64,000 nucleotides of DNA from Zasmidium citrigriseum (taxonomy: Eukaryota; Ascomycota; Dothideomycetes; Mycosphaerellales; Mycosphaerellaceae): assembly GCA_002786025.1 (NCBI GenBank), contig NHNW01000022.1, positions 62,001 to 126,000 on the forward strand, in the 5' to 3' direction. The first letter of the stretch is position 1; each line of letters begins with the position of its first letter. Positions 39,956 to 51,519 of this stretch are shown here, piece after piece. The notes beneath the pieces are model-generated. The model was not told the origin of the DNA. It saw only the letters and a list, made by a program, of their open reading frames with translations, and did no database searches. The position numbers and the translations under genes are program-made.

Positions 39956-40231
39956 ATCTGCGAAATGTGTGCGATGGACCGAACTTGCAAGGTGGGCGTC
40001 CGCAGGGCTATTTGAGTGTCGGCAAGCGTCGTGCGGCGGGTAGGCGGGCGGCGGGCGGCTCAAGCCCGTGCAAACAGAGGGCGAGTGAATCGGCGCTGGT
40101 GGACCGTGCACCAGTGTATAAAGCTGCGTCTTTCCCCGCCGCTCCCTCTTCCTCTCCATCATCTTTTCCAAATTTTCAATCCACCAGATGGCCTCGACAC
40201 CTTGCCAAAATCAAGCCACACCTCGAGCGCT
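39956..40231. promoter_or_regulatory. Divergent promoter, lysine-rich gene and RNA module C
   Basis: The TATAAA at 40117-40122 on the plus strand lies in a GTGTATAAAGCTGCGTCTTT context followed by a C/T-rich tract, like a pol II core promoter. The minus gene starts at 39955. The same arrangement recurs at 42718-42914 for the second pair. Confidence 0.5.
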
Positions 40232-41015
40232 AGGCTCCACACCACGACAAAAGAAATGCGTACAGGTGTCAGTCGCGGTGGCCAGCGGTACGACTTCTCC
40301 TCTGTGCGTCGAGTCGTCGTTGGACTTAAGCAAGAGACTCGGCGGACCAGGCCAGCTATCGCATGTAAGGGCGTGTATCGAGTCCTAAGCGTTGGTCTCA
40401 TACACACATAGCCTGAGAAGTCGCCATAGCGCTGGAATCACCGGGTCGCAGCACCAAGGATGCCCTGGAACTCACCTCTGCGTCAGCTACTGGCCGAGTC
40501 CAGGCACCACCTCGGGGCGGTCCTGAAAGTGGCCATGCGTGCCGCACACTTAAATGGGTGGGAGTAACATGCATGGCCGTTGAACCCGGAGAAGCGCAAA
40601 GAGGATTCACAAAGACTGGCGAGTATCTTTCTACTGCTCTTCCTCTGCCCTAACACCCATCAATCTTCACCCCTCCGCTGGCATCCTCATTTTCGTCATC
40701 CCCGCTCTGCCTTTGTATCCTCGAGTCTTCCCTCTCCAGACCATTTTACTACCACCGGTGTGAGGGCCGCCGTTATGCGCCCCCAAGGCTGACATTCTGT
40801 AGGCCATCAGGATGTAGCACAAGTGCTGGGTTCTGGAGGCTTGCAAAGGCGATCGCATAAGTCTTTGTTTGAAGAGAAGCAAGATTTCAGAATGTAGCAG
40901 GTGTGCACTGCCCACCGCAAGAAGCAAATGTCGATGAGTGTTAGAGCTGTGAAAGAGGAGGTGAGGTGAGTGACTCGCGTCGGGGACCCACTTAATTTAA
41001 GCCTTGGCACCAATG
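40232..41015 (+). ncRNA. Structured RNA module, copy C
   Basis: The first conserved block (GTCGTTGGACTTAAGCA) is at about 40317. Helix 1 is TGGCCATGC (40530-40538) with GCATGGCCG (40571-40579), nine pairs with one U-G. Helix 2 is CCTGG (40464-40468) with CCAGG (40500-40504). The intron-like part runs from GTATCT at 40623 to TGTAG at 40802, 180 nt, longer than in B and D. It has the hairpin GGGC/GCCC (40764-40767 with 40779-40782) and the GGCTGACATTCTGTAG end. A tail shared with copy D (GAGGTGAGGTGAG, GACCCACTT, CTTGGCACCAAT) extends to about 41015. Distinct short ORFs occur in different frames in each copy, so a coding role is unlikely. Confidence 0.6.
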
Positions 41016-41661
41016 GGATACTTCAAGCGCCAGAGCGAACACCGTTTCTCCTGCCCGTGTTCGTGTTTGTACAAAAGTGCTTGTACCACGTTCCACGCTC
41101 CCAAGACCCTTTCGAGGGGCGTGCTTCTCTTCAAAACGCCCAGTACGCATCCCGCCACCTCACGTGCAGCTACTCACTCATTTATTAGTAGAAGCTTGGA
41201 TCGATGAGTCGCTGTGCATCTTGACGATTCTGTACATAAGAGAAGGCGATACTCTTAAAAATTGTAAAGGTAAACGCTTATATCAAGTTCCATTGCAAGT
41301 TTTGAGACCCTCTGCTATTCATTCAAACTCGCAAGTTGAGTGTGTGTACTTCTCACTGTCAACATGACCGATCCGGTCATGCGAGGAGTTCTAAAAGCGG
41401 GAACAAGTTTCTAGATTACTTCATTCATATTTCGCAAGAAGACAGATTAAGCTCAAGAAGACGAGAAGAGTCTGGTTTTCAAACTTTTGATGGATTCGCT
41501 CTACATGCTATTGTCGTACAAGCCAACATCTAATATGGGCCAATGACAATGTGTAGCCCCAAACGCCGTAATGCGCCAATGATATCTGCAATGCAGTCAT
41601 TTCCGTGCAGGCTCGACAATAGAAACAAACAGTACGCATCGTGTTGAAGTGAATTCGCCAC
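41016..41661. other. Spacer, no gene seen
   Basis: The stretch lies between module C and the 3' end of the second lysine-rich gene. It is AT-richer than its surroundings, with short ORFs only. Confidence 0.5.
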
Positions 41662-42718
41662 TCAGGAAAAAGACTCGCCCGGCACGTACCTGCCCTTGCG
41701 ACCCTGGGCCACGGCTTTGCATCCAGCCTCGATGAGGCCCTTCAGCCAGATGTACGCATCGACTTCGGCTTCAGCCTTCTCCTGCTCTTCTTGCGTCTCA
41801 GCATTCTGAGGATCTAGGAGCTGAAGCTTCTTGTCGAAGCCGTCGATCATCTTGGCCATTTCTGCTTCGACGATGCGATGACGGTCGTAGGGTCCGAGCG
41901 TCATGAGTGCCTTGGCTGGTTCGCGGAAATGCGTGAGGGGCTTGTAGAGGGAGACACCAGCGCCGACACGGCCTGGCTGACGCATTCGAGCCTCGCGACC
42001 GATGAGACCGTCCAGGAACCATTTCAGCTCCTCGCTCTCTGCGTCAAGAGTCTTGATGTAGTTCGAGTTGTTGAACTCGTTCTTGGTATTGAGTACATTG
42101 TAGACTTGTTGAATTGTACTCTGTTCGTTCTGTACGGCGGTCTTGGTGTAATCGGAGAGACTGGAGTTGTAGTAGCCGTTCGGCTTCGCCTTGACTATGT
42201 GCTGGCGCGCTCCAGCGGCCTTGTGGCTGAGCGACGGACGCTTGAGCGGTCTCGTCTCGGACTCGTTGGTGTTCGCAGGATCTTCTTCAGTCTCCAAGGG
42301 GTCGGAGGACTTCTTGGAAGGTGCCTGAGTCTTCTTCGACGGTGCTTGAGCCTTCTTAGACGATGCTTGAGCCTTCTTCTTGGGTTGGCCGAATGGAGTG
42401 GTGGCCGAGTCTTGATTGTCGGCCTGGGTCTCAGTAGTCTCGAGGTTGCTGGTCGCGGACGGAGTGGCATTGCTCTGTGCCTTGCGCTTGAGAGGCCGTG
42501 AAATTTCCGACGGCTTGGTCGAGGTATGGGCAGTTGGGAAGGCGGGTTGGGGTTTTTGCGAGGCCATGTTGCGGTCGAGGCCGATGATTTTGCCTAGGAA
42601 TGGTGTAAGTGAAAGGCTAAAGGCATCATAATTTAGTATACTTACGGCCCTTCTTGGGTTCGGTCTGCTTGGGAGTATTCGAGGCCATCGTACGGTCCTG
42701 TTCGGCTGAGCTCCGCAT
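41662..42718 (-). CDS. Lysine-rich protein of unknown function, paralogue 2
   Basis: Two exons (42718-42646 and 42593-41662; 52-nt intron, GTAAGT donor) encode 334 aa; a second in-frame Met at 42688 would give 324 aa. Residues 50-130 contain a run of near-repeats of KAQASSKKAQAPSKKTQAP type, and RPLKRPSLSHKAAGA as a probable nuclear signal. The C-terminal helical domain includes KWFLDGLIGREARMRQPGR, HRIVEAEMAKMIDGFDKKLQ and EVDAYIWLKGLIEAGCK. The order of disordered Lys-rich region, KRP motif and helical domain is the same as in paralogue 1 (38983-39955). RNA module D starts divergently upstream. Function unknown; nuclear location is inferred. Confidence 0.8.
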
Positions 42719-43099
42719 GACTGCAAGCGGAGTGACTAGGAGAGGAGGGCCCGGCGTATTTAAGGGCGGGACCGGAGAGGACGGCGGGTGAACCCGACGC
42801 AGTGTGGGACTTGACTTCCAGATTTGGAAGCTGCGCTGGTTAATTTCTGTGCTGGTTAATATTCGACTGGTGAGTGACCAGCCAAGCCCCGCAGCCGCAC
42901 AGTCGCACGTCTACTTAAAGCTCGCCGCGCACCGCCATTTCTTTCTGATTCTTGCCTCGTCGCACCCATCTTTTTCCATCCACTCCAGACCTGCATGGTC
43001 CTGCAACACAACAGCTCATCCACACCTCGGTCGTCTGATGATGCACCTCCGTCGACGCCACTCCTCCGCCAGCAGCAACCCAAGCATCTTTGCAGGTGC
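42719..43099. promoter_or_regulatory. Divergent promoter, paralogue 2 and RNA module D
   Basis: CTTAAAGCTCGCC lies at 42914 on the plus strand, 196 nt from the minus start, then a pyrimidine-rich leader with TTTCTTTCTGATTCTTGCC. This repeats the layout of module C and matches the CTTAAAAGCTCG of module A. Confidence 0.45.
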
Positions 43100-43738
43100 T
43101 GGTTCCCTCCGCCGCTGTGGTACGCGCTCTGCTGCAATGGGAGTGTCGTTGGACTCAAGCACTAGACTCGGCAGACCATGAAGTCACGGTGTAGGTGTGT
43201 AGGTTGTACCTACACGCGAGCCTTGCCGCCCACCTAATGGAATCACCTTGTCGCGACGCCTCGAAGGCCGTGCTTGACACGCACCATCTTGGCCGGTCCT
43301 GAAGTCGGCGTGGGTGCCCGAGGAGGGATAACGTCCATGTCCGTACGAACCGGGAGGAGTGGCCGACGCCAGCGCACATCTATGCGTTGATCCTGATAAG
43401 TATCCCTCACCTGCCTACACCATCACGTTCTCCATCACCACCGGTGTGAGGGCCGCCGTCATGCGCCCTCCAGGCTGACATTCTGTAGGCCATCAGAATC
43501 CGGCAACTTCTGCTGGGTGCTGGAGGCCTCCAACCCCGACTCGAGTCTTTGTTCAAACAGGCGCAAACATTCCGCTCAAAGAAGCGCACGACAAAGAGAA
43601 GTCCCTAGCATCTTCGAGGATGCCTCAGAGTGTGCGGCGTCTCCCAATGTTGTGATGGGGCAGGATGTCAGAGTTGTGAAAGACGAGGTGAGGTGAGGTC
43701 TCGCGGACGAGACCCACTTTCGAAGTCTTGGCACCAAT
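43100..43738 (+). ncRNA. Structured RNA module, copy D
   Basis: The opening block is GTCGTTGGACTCAAGCACTAG. Helix 1 is TCGGCGTGG (43305-43313) with CCATGTCCG (43335-43343), eight of nine pairs. Helix 2 is GTGC (43270-43273) with GCAC (43281-43284), enclosed by GGCC/GGCC. The intron-like segment starts at GTATCC 43400 and ends at TGTAG 43488. Its hairpin is GAGGGC/GCCCTC (43448-43453 with 43465-43470), extended by an A-U pair that is G-C in copy B. The text ACCACCGGTGTGAGGGCC is nearly identical to copy C. A tail shared with C ends in CTTGGCACCAAT at about 43738. Confidence 0.6.
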
Positions 43739-44047
43739 CAGCGCTTCACGATCAACGATTTACACAGCAACAACGACGAGGTGACATTCAGCAAGTAAGG
43801 ACAATGTGCACATAAGCTCATCAATCGACTCAAACCATCTATACTTTCTCTAATCGCACACTGTCGCTCATAATGCCGTTAAGCCCAGTCCAAGCCAGCC
43901 CACCCATAAAGCAAAAACTCTCTGGGTATGTACACATTCCTGTTCCCTACTCGCTCAAAATGAATGCAGAAAGAACGCCATAATGCACCAGTCCCTAATC
44001 ATACCACGTAGAAAAAGAAAGTCGAGTGCCTGATCTCACTCACTCAC
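43739..44047. other. Spacer, no gene seen
   Basis: This is the region between module D and the 3' end of the histidine kinase gene. Only short ORFs are present. Confidence 0.5.
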
Positions 44048-47000
44048 TCACTCCCCATTCGCCGGCCTCTCCCTCTCCCGACTCCTCGAAGCCCCAAAAC
44101 TACTATTTCCCCTCGCAAGCCCCGGCCTCGCCCCACTCGCCCGCGAAGGCTTCTCCTGCAACTCCTTGATCTGCTGCTGCACAGCCTGCATCTGCGCCTG
44201 CATATTGACCTGCGCCTGTGGCTTCTTCGCCATCTCCTCAGGCGAAAGGTGGATTTCCGTATTCCGCTGCGCGCTCTTCGGCCGCTCGGGGACGGAGGTC
44301 GGTGGGTGGAGGTTCTCTTCCTGGTGGCCGTTCTCCGCGGAGACGACGTTGTTGACGAGGTTGTTTGCTTCTTGTTGGAGGTTGGGGATTGTCTTTGCGG
44401 GTTGGTGGAGGTAGGATTCGAGCATTTGTTTCAGGGTGTCCGCGCGGACGGGTTTGGCGAGGTAGTTGTTCATGCCTGCTTCGAGGCATTTCTCGCGGTC
44501 GCCGCGGATGGCGCTGGCTGTCATTGCTATGACGAGGATATCGCGGACTCGGGGGTCTTCGTGCTTGCGGATCTCTCGTGTGGCGTTGTAGCCGTCTAGC
44601 ACGGGCATTTGGACGTCCATGAGCACCAAGTGGAATGGATGGCCGTCGTTGCTTGCTCTCGTTAGTGCGTCGACCGCTTGCTGTCCGTCGCCGTATGCCT
44701 CGCAGTTGAACCCGAGCTTCTTGACAAAGTTGATAGCGATCTTTTGGTTGATCGGGTTGTCCTAAAAATCAAGTCAGCCATGATCAACACATCTCCATAT
44801 GTAAGACTTACCTCTGCAATGCAAACCTTCAACTGGTCCCGCGGAATGCCTTGCAAGCTCATAATCGCACGAGCGCCAGGGCCATCGTCTTCTGCCGGAG
44901 GTGTAAAGATAGCCATAGGATCAGCCTCTCTACCGTGAGGCGTGCCGCCATTCTGCTCTCCCATATCGCCCTGCTTGACCTTCTTGAAGGGCAAGCTAAA
45001 TGATACTGTCGTGCCCACGCCGGGCTTGCTCTGAAGCCGGATTTGTCCATGCATGACATTCTCAAGAATGGCCTTGCAGATGGACAGTCCCAACCCAGTA
45101 CCACCGTAGCTACGAGCAGTGCTGGAGTCTGCCTGTGAGAATGGCAAGAAGAGCTTCTTCTGTTGTTCTTCCGAGATACCAATGCCAGTGTCGGTGACGG
45201 ACACGGTAACCTTGATGCTGTCCGCATCTTCAGAATCGACCTTGGCTTGCACTGTGACCTTGCCCTTCGCCGTGAACTTGTACGCATTCGACAGAAGGTT
45301 CATCAGCACCTGGTGAAGTCGAACCGGATCGCCCATCACAACCAAGTTGGGATCAAGCTGGAGATCCTGAATAGTCTCCAGATTTCTCTCAATGTTGGTG
45401 TAAGACAGAGCTCTCACAACCTCGCTGATCGTCTCCGTCAGCGACAACGGAACGGAAAACACCTGCATCTTGCCAGCTTCCAGCTTGCTGAAGTCCAAGA
45501 TGTCGTTGATAACCGAGAGTAGAGTGTCGGCACAAACCCTAATTGAGTCGGCATGTTCTTCTTGCTCCTTGTTCAGCGGTGTGGCCTTTAGCATCTCAGA
45601 CATGCCAATGACACCATTCAGAGGCGTTCGCAATTCGTGAGAAACGTTGGCCAGGAACATCGATTTCGCTTTGGCGGCTTCGTCCTTGAGTCGCACCATT
45701 TCCATGGCTTTCGCCTCGGCTGCCTTGGCTTTCTTCTCTGCCTCGCGGGCTTGTGCAAGTGCTTGCTTTTGGACTTCCAGCATCGAGGTGTTGCTTGCTT
45801 GGACTTTCTCTGAGCGCTTGAAGAGTAAGGCGTTAGCTATTGAGATTGCGATCTGGTTCACCAAAAGCTTGAGCAGAGTGACGGTCCTCTCCGTGAACGT
45901 ATTGGGTGGCGCCTGGCAGTACAAGCTTCCTAGCAAGACCTTGTCGCCGTGCAGGATGGGTATGGATATCATTGAGGCACCATCAGGGTTCTTCTCAAGC
46001 CAAGAGTCGGGCACGTTGGAGAAGCGTTCGTCGTCGAGCACCTGCCGAAGGAAGACCTGCTCCTTGAAGCGGAGCACGTAGCGAGTCACTTGCTTGGCGA
46101 CTTGATCCTCGACCTCATCCAGTGGAATACCTTCCTCAGGAGCGTCGATGTTATCTGGAGTTCCCACGGACGCTACACACCATTCGCCTTGATCGCTCTC
46201 AACGACAAGTCCAACGAGATCTGCTCCAGTTGAATCGACAATGATAGTCGTCAGTTTGGAAAGCAAGCGCTCGACGTTGAGCTCTGAGGACAGCAGCTGC
46301 GAAGACTCCAGTATCCCGGCAAGATCGATCATATCCAATCCCACGGCCGAAGAAAGGGCAGCTGGTCCTTCCTTATGATGCGGAGCTGCAGCAGTCTGTG
46401 GATCGAGCCACTCAACAGTCCTGTCCGCCGGCGTCTGAGCAGCTTGGTGGCTGGCGATCTTCTCGAGTTTGTAGGCGTACGATGGGCCACCGACCACGTC
46501 CAGATTGGTTTGTGTTCCGGCGTCAACTGTGGAGAGGCTTCTGCTTCCAAAGAGCAGGAATTCAGATCTCTCCTGAAGATGATCCGCCTTTCCATATGCG
46601 CCGATCCGTCTGTAGGCCGAGATGGCATCGAGCAACAGCCCGCGTGCTGGTCGAGCAGCACCTCTCCGAACCATCCAGTCTGCGTAGAGCTCCAGACTGA
46701 GCGCTTCGTCCAGGGTATTGGACCGCAACACAGCGTGGTTCACAGCCTTCTCGAAATGGCCAAGGACCTCTCCGTACCTCCTCTCGGCGTCAGCAATCTC
46801 AGCATCCATCAGCTGGAGGTACACCACGTAGTTGACATCGTTGGCACCGGCAACCACTTCGCAGCGCGCTCGATAGCTGTAGACTCGGTCAAGGAGCTTC
46901 TGGCGTTCTGGACTATCCGGCTCGTCTCGGAGGCAAGCCAAAATCGACATGGCGAGGATGAAGTAGGTGGCATAGTGATATCGCGAGCTCAAGAGACCGT

Positions 47001-50000
47001 CCGTCATTGGCAACAACTCCTCGGCGTATTCCTTGGCCTCTTTGAAGTGTCCAAAGTAATACATGGTCATCAGCTTGTGGCAGCGATATATGCTCAGCGG
47101 CCGCTCGGGGGCGGACGCCGTGGTTTTGATGAACTCCTCATAAGCATCACTCGAATGTGAGTTGTCGGTGAGAACGTCCCTGGCAGACTTGACATACGTC
47201 TTTCCAGCGAACGCGCGGGTCATCTGCCTCACGCCCATCAAGAAAACACCACCTCGGAGGTTCTGCTGCCAATCTGGAAATTCGTCGCCTGTAGCTTCGA
47301 TGAAAGCTTGGATCTCGCCCATGTTCTCAGATGCCCAGAGCCGGTATGAAGCCATGATGCCCAGGTTCAGCAAATGCAAGATTTTGTCTCCCGCGCTTGA
47401 TGCTGCCTCAAGTCCACGAGACAGTGAGTAGAAAATTTGGTTCATATCGCGGTGAAGGTGGCCGAGGAAGATACTGTAGAGTGTCAGGGTGCGACCAGTG
47501 GTATAGTACTCCTGTTCGTAGGCATCGATCACAGCAAGAGCATGCTCTGCGAGCTCAACACCTGCTTGGACCATGCTGAAGCGCCACACACAGATTGCTG
47601 CGAGATTAACGAAGCCGAGACCTGCCTGTGGAAACACGCCTCGTTCAAGATAGACCTTGGTGATGAGAAGGGTGGCCTGGTAGTAAAGCAGATGGTCCGT
47701 CCAGTAAGCGCTGCTTTGCGTCTCGGTCAGCAAGGCCCCCAATGTGGCCATCGTCTTGTCAGGAGTTCTATTGCGAGCCTGTTCGAAGTCGGGTGGGTTG
47801 AGTTGTAGAAGCGGGTACACACGTTGGAACTCTTCGTCGCATTCTTCCCAGGTAGTGTCAGGCATGATGATTCCCATGTCAGACAGAGCTGATTTGAGGA
47901 CGCTGAAGGCAGCGCTGCTGTCACCTCTCTGGGCGTGCATCCTTGAGAGAATGATCGAAGCTGGTGTCTAGCTCAAAGTTAGCATCCCGTACGATAATTG
48001 TCAATGCTCGGGTCTTGCGGCCTAAGCCTAGGGCATGAATCTCGTGCGAATGATTGAGGATTTCGACCCCTAACATACCTTGTCCGTGCAATCCACTGCC
48101 CGCTCAAAGACTTCGTCCAACAGCTCAGAGGCCTTGTCGTACTGTCCGTCGTACCAATAGGCCTCTGCTGTTCTGGTCTTGAGCGTCAGAGTCTCCGAGT
48201 AGCTTGCATCAGGTCCGTCCGTCCAAGGATCTTCTGGAAGGAGGTCCAAACAAGTCTGAAAGTAGAAGAGTCCGGACTTGTTCGCACCGCTCTCTCGCGC
48301 AAGCTCTGCAGCTTGGTACAGCAACTCGCGAAATGGGGTTTTGCGAGTCGCGCGTTTCTTGACGACTTCCAAGCCCTCGCAAACGTGTCTCGCCTGCTCA
48401 AACAGAACAGAGTTGCGCTGATTGATCGGATCGTACGGCTCATGTTTCATCATCGAGCAAGAAACCACGTAGTGCATTTCCGCCGGCTCGTACGGGTTGT
48501 CTGTGATCAAAGACTCAGCTGCTTGGACGTATCGGTCGTGGCTGAATTTGAAGCGATCTTCGTCATCTGTGGACATGATAATGAAGCTGTTGAGGGCAAT
48601 TTGGAGCCCTGCAACCGCATCCTGTGAGATCGGAGGGATGAGTGGCTGTGGGGAAAGCTTCGAGCAGGCGCAGCTCATTACTCTCTTGATGGTGGAGAAT
48701 CTGAAGGAGTTTCCGATCACCGCGCCCCAGGCGAGCACCGTCTGAGCATCTTGAGGTAGTTCTCTGATTCGCTTGAGGATGAAGTCTGTCGTTGAGAGGG
48801 GACTCTTCGAACTGAATTCTTCGAACAGCTTGTCCAAGGAGAACTCCCATTTGCAACTAACATATAACGTTAGCAACTGTCCTCGCGAAGATGTAGTGGC
48901 ATGTGACTTACCAACGCCAGCAGTAGTATATGCACTTCTTCCTGTACGCCGTCTCCAGCATTTCCTTAACGTGAAACGGAACGCCCTGTGTCGTCTGCTG
49001 GACAACAGCAACAAGAGGGGTGCAATAATCAGCGTCAGAGACACGGTGTAGAGTCTCCGCGACGAACTGTGCTGTCTCGTCGTCGCTGAAAGGCCCAACC
49101 TCAACCTTGGTGGCATGCTCGAGGAGTCGCCTCATCGCCGGTGTGAGCATGTGTTCCTCCCTGTATGTCAGAATCATGACGATGGGTATGCGGGACTTAG
49201 AAATGGCTGCGATCAACTCCAAGCTCTCCGGATCTGCAAATTGGAGGTCATCAAGGCATATCGATATCATCTTTTGCACGGCTAGCAGCCGCAGGACGTC
49301 AAGGAAGATGTGCATGAACCGGGATGACTTAGAACCCCCTCCAGCTCGTAGCCACTCTTGTGTTGAGGCTGCTGAGCATTTCTTTCGCTCGTTTGGGGTT
49401 GGATTGAGCATCGGGCCAGCGTTTGCGGAGCTCAGCTTGCCATTCGTTGTAGGCGAGAGCAGCCAGGGCGGCAAATCCAGAAATCCGTGGAGAAGCGGCC
49501 AGAATGGTCTGACAAAACTACGAATGTTGTCGTGGAATGGAGTGTTGACGTCGTTTTCTGCAATGCATGTTAGCTTCAATGCTTGGAAATCTCAATGAGC
49601 AATGTCCGCCTACCCGAGAAGATCTGTCGGAAAAGCGAGGACATGATCCGAACCACTGGATCGAAAGGTGAGGTCCGGACAGCGTCCCATTTTGCAGACG
49701 TGAAGTACCCATGCTTGCGAGCGGATGCTTGGATACTCTGAACAAGGCTGCTCTTACCACAGCCTGCCGGGCCTGAGATGCTGATGAGTTCTGTCTTTCC
49801 TCTCTTCTTCAACCTGTGGGCCGTCCTCAGCAAATTACTGGGCTCGCTGCTATTGGTCTGGAAGCTCGATGTAGTTCTGTATAGGCTGTCCTGAGTGGTG
49901 TTGTTGTGAGATGAGCCGCGACTGTCGACCGAGGGGTTTGTTTCCAGAGGTCTGGTCTCCAAGTCCCCATTGATCGAAGTCATCGACGACGCGACGCTGC

Positions 50001-51519
50001 CCGCTCGGCCTTGTCGTTCCTGTGATGGCGTTTTCCTTCTTGATAGCTGCAATGGAGGTGCTAGCTCGGGGATAGAATTTAGGCGGCCTTCGTCGCGGCC
50101 GCGCTCCCGATCCGTTGACGACGTGCTGTCGCTGAGAACGTCCTCGATACCTCCAAGCGTGTCTCGTTCACCACCGGATATGACGCTGGAGCCGCTGCTT
50201 ATGCTGTACAAAGCTTTGCGTCCAAGGACTGGACCATTCCTGGCTGCGCGTTCGGCTGCGAACTCTATGACATCGATGACCTGCTTTCGCTGCTCTTTGC
50301 GGCCTACTAGCTGCGTAGGAAGTGTGAAGAAACAGCTGAGGTCGGTCTTCGCTATCTCGAAGTTTGCGAGTGCTGTTTGATCTCCGTTGGTCAAGATTGA
50401 CCTCAACTCGATCAGATCATGCTTCACGCCGCCGACACTGTTATAACGATCGTCCATCGACCTGTTCGTCATCCTCGCGATGACCTTGGCAAGTGGTTCG
50501 GGACAATCGGAGCGCCAGGAAGAGACCGATGGTATCCGTCGAGACAACACATTTTGCATGATTTCGAGAGGCGAATGTCCTTCAAAAGGCCGCTGCCCTG
50601 TCAACATTGTGTAAAACAAGATTCCCAACGAATAGATGTCCGTTCGTGCATCAGGCTCCGCGGGAAGGCGTCCTGTCTGCTCTGGCGCAATGAACTGTAA
50701 TCTGTTCTCTACACCACGCTCGGACATAACAGCAGACCAATTTGCGCTTGTAAGGCCATGTTCGAAACTCCTTATTCCGCTTCCGAAATTCACCATCCGC
50801 ACCGTATTCTGTTCTCTGTTGTAGTGGAAGGCATCTCCGCGAATCTCGCCATGTATCGACTGATGTTCGTGGTGGATGAACTCGAGACACTCCGCAGCCC
50901 CGATCGCGAAGTTCAGGAACTCCAACAGAGCGATGCATTGCTCGCTTCGTGGAGCCTGAGGACTATCCGAACTGCCCATGTAAAAGTTGCTTCCAAAGTC
51001 GACCAGCTCCCTCAGATAGTTGCGTCCTGGAGCTTCGACCACGACCAGGGCTGCCGGTACATCGCCAGGTTGACGAGCCGGCAGACGGAAGAAGTCGAGG
51101 GGCCTCACGAAATGTGCCTTGTCGCCAGATTTCTGAAACAACGATTGGCACATCTTATATTCCCTCTCGAGTCGCAGTATCTGTCTGGACATTCGCCCCA
51201 CAACCCAAACATCCCTCTCCTTCTCTTCATCGTTCGAGACATCGTAGTCGGATCGTGTTCGGATACTCGAAGGTCGGGAGCCAGAAGCAGAGGAGGCACT
51301 GGTCTTACGTCCGTTGACGCCTGCTTTCACCTTCCGTCGGCCAAAGAAGTGCCAGTCATCGTAGGAACTGTGGAAGGGTGGGATCTTGTCAAGGAACTCG
51401 TAACCCGGCACGTCCTCTTTGAGGCGCTCGAACATGCGCTTGAAGGGCGCAGCTGCATTCTCATCTTGCAGCGATAGGGGCGAGGGCACGAACGGGGCGG
51501 CAGTGAATTCGGTGGACAT
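44048..51519 (-). CDS. Hybrid histidine kinase with N-terminal pseudokinase and AAA-type module (class X)
   Basis: Five exons (51519-49614, 49557-48912, 48856-48079, 47967-44812, 44761-44048; introns 56, 55, 111 and 50 nt) encode 2399 aa. Residues about 30-390 are a protein-kinase-like domain. It has IHGEIRGDAF instead of an HRD loop and NFGSG instead of DFG, with an intact APEQTG. Residues 575-800 are a P-loop ATPase (ISGPAGCGKSSLVQS; ICLDDLQFADPESLEL), then a helical TPR-like region to about 1600. GAF is at 1670-1820, and HisKA with FLANVSHELRTPLNG is near 1885. The ATPase domain has MNLLSNAYKFT, DTGIGIS and GGTGLGLSI. The receiver has the phospho-acceptor in LVLMDVQMPVLDGY near 2210. This layout is the fungal Mak1/2/3-like, two-component stress sensor class. 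Confidence 0.93.

Noticed and set aside
41878..42501. 207-aa plus-strand ORF
   Set aside because: Antisense shadow of the second lysine-rich paralogue; Leu/Arg-rich composition is the mirror of Lys/Ser codons.
37598..43738. Reading the four modules as a protein-coding family (MRT-x-SRG-QRY-like starts)
   Set aside because: The similar starts shift frame between copies, stops differ, and conservation follows helices rather than codons.
37598..43738. Telomerase RNA, RNase P/MRP or SRP RNA
   Set aside because: The intron-like end recalls telomerase RNA, but four local copies and absence of a recognisable template or RNase P core argue against it.
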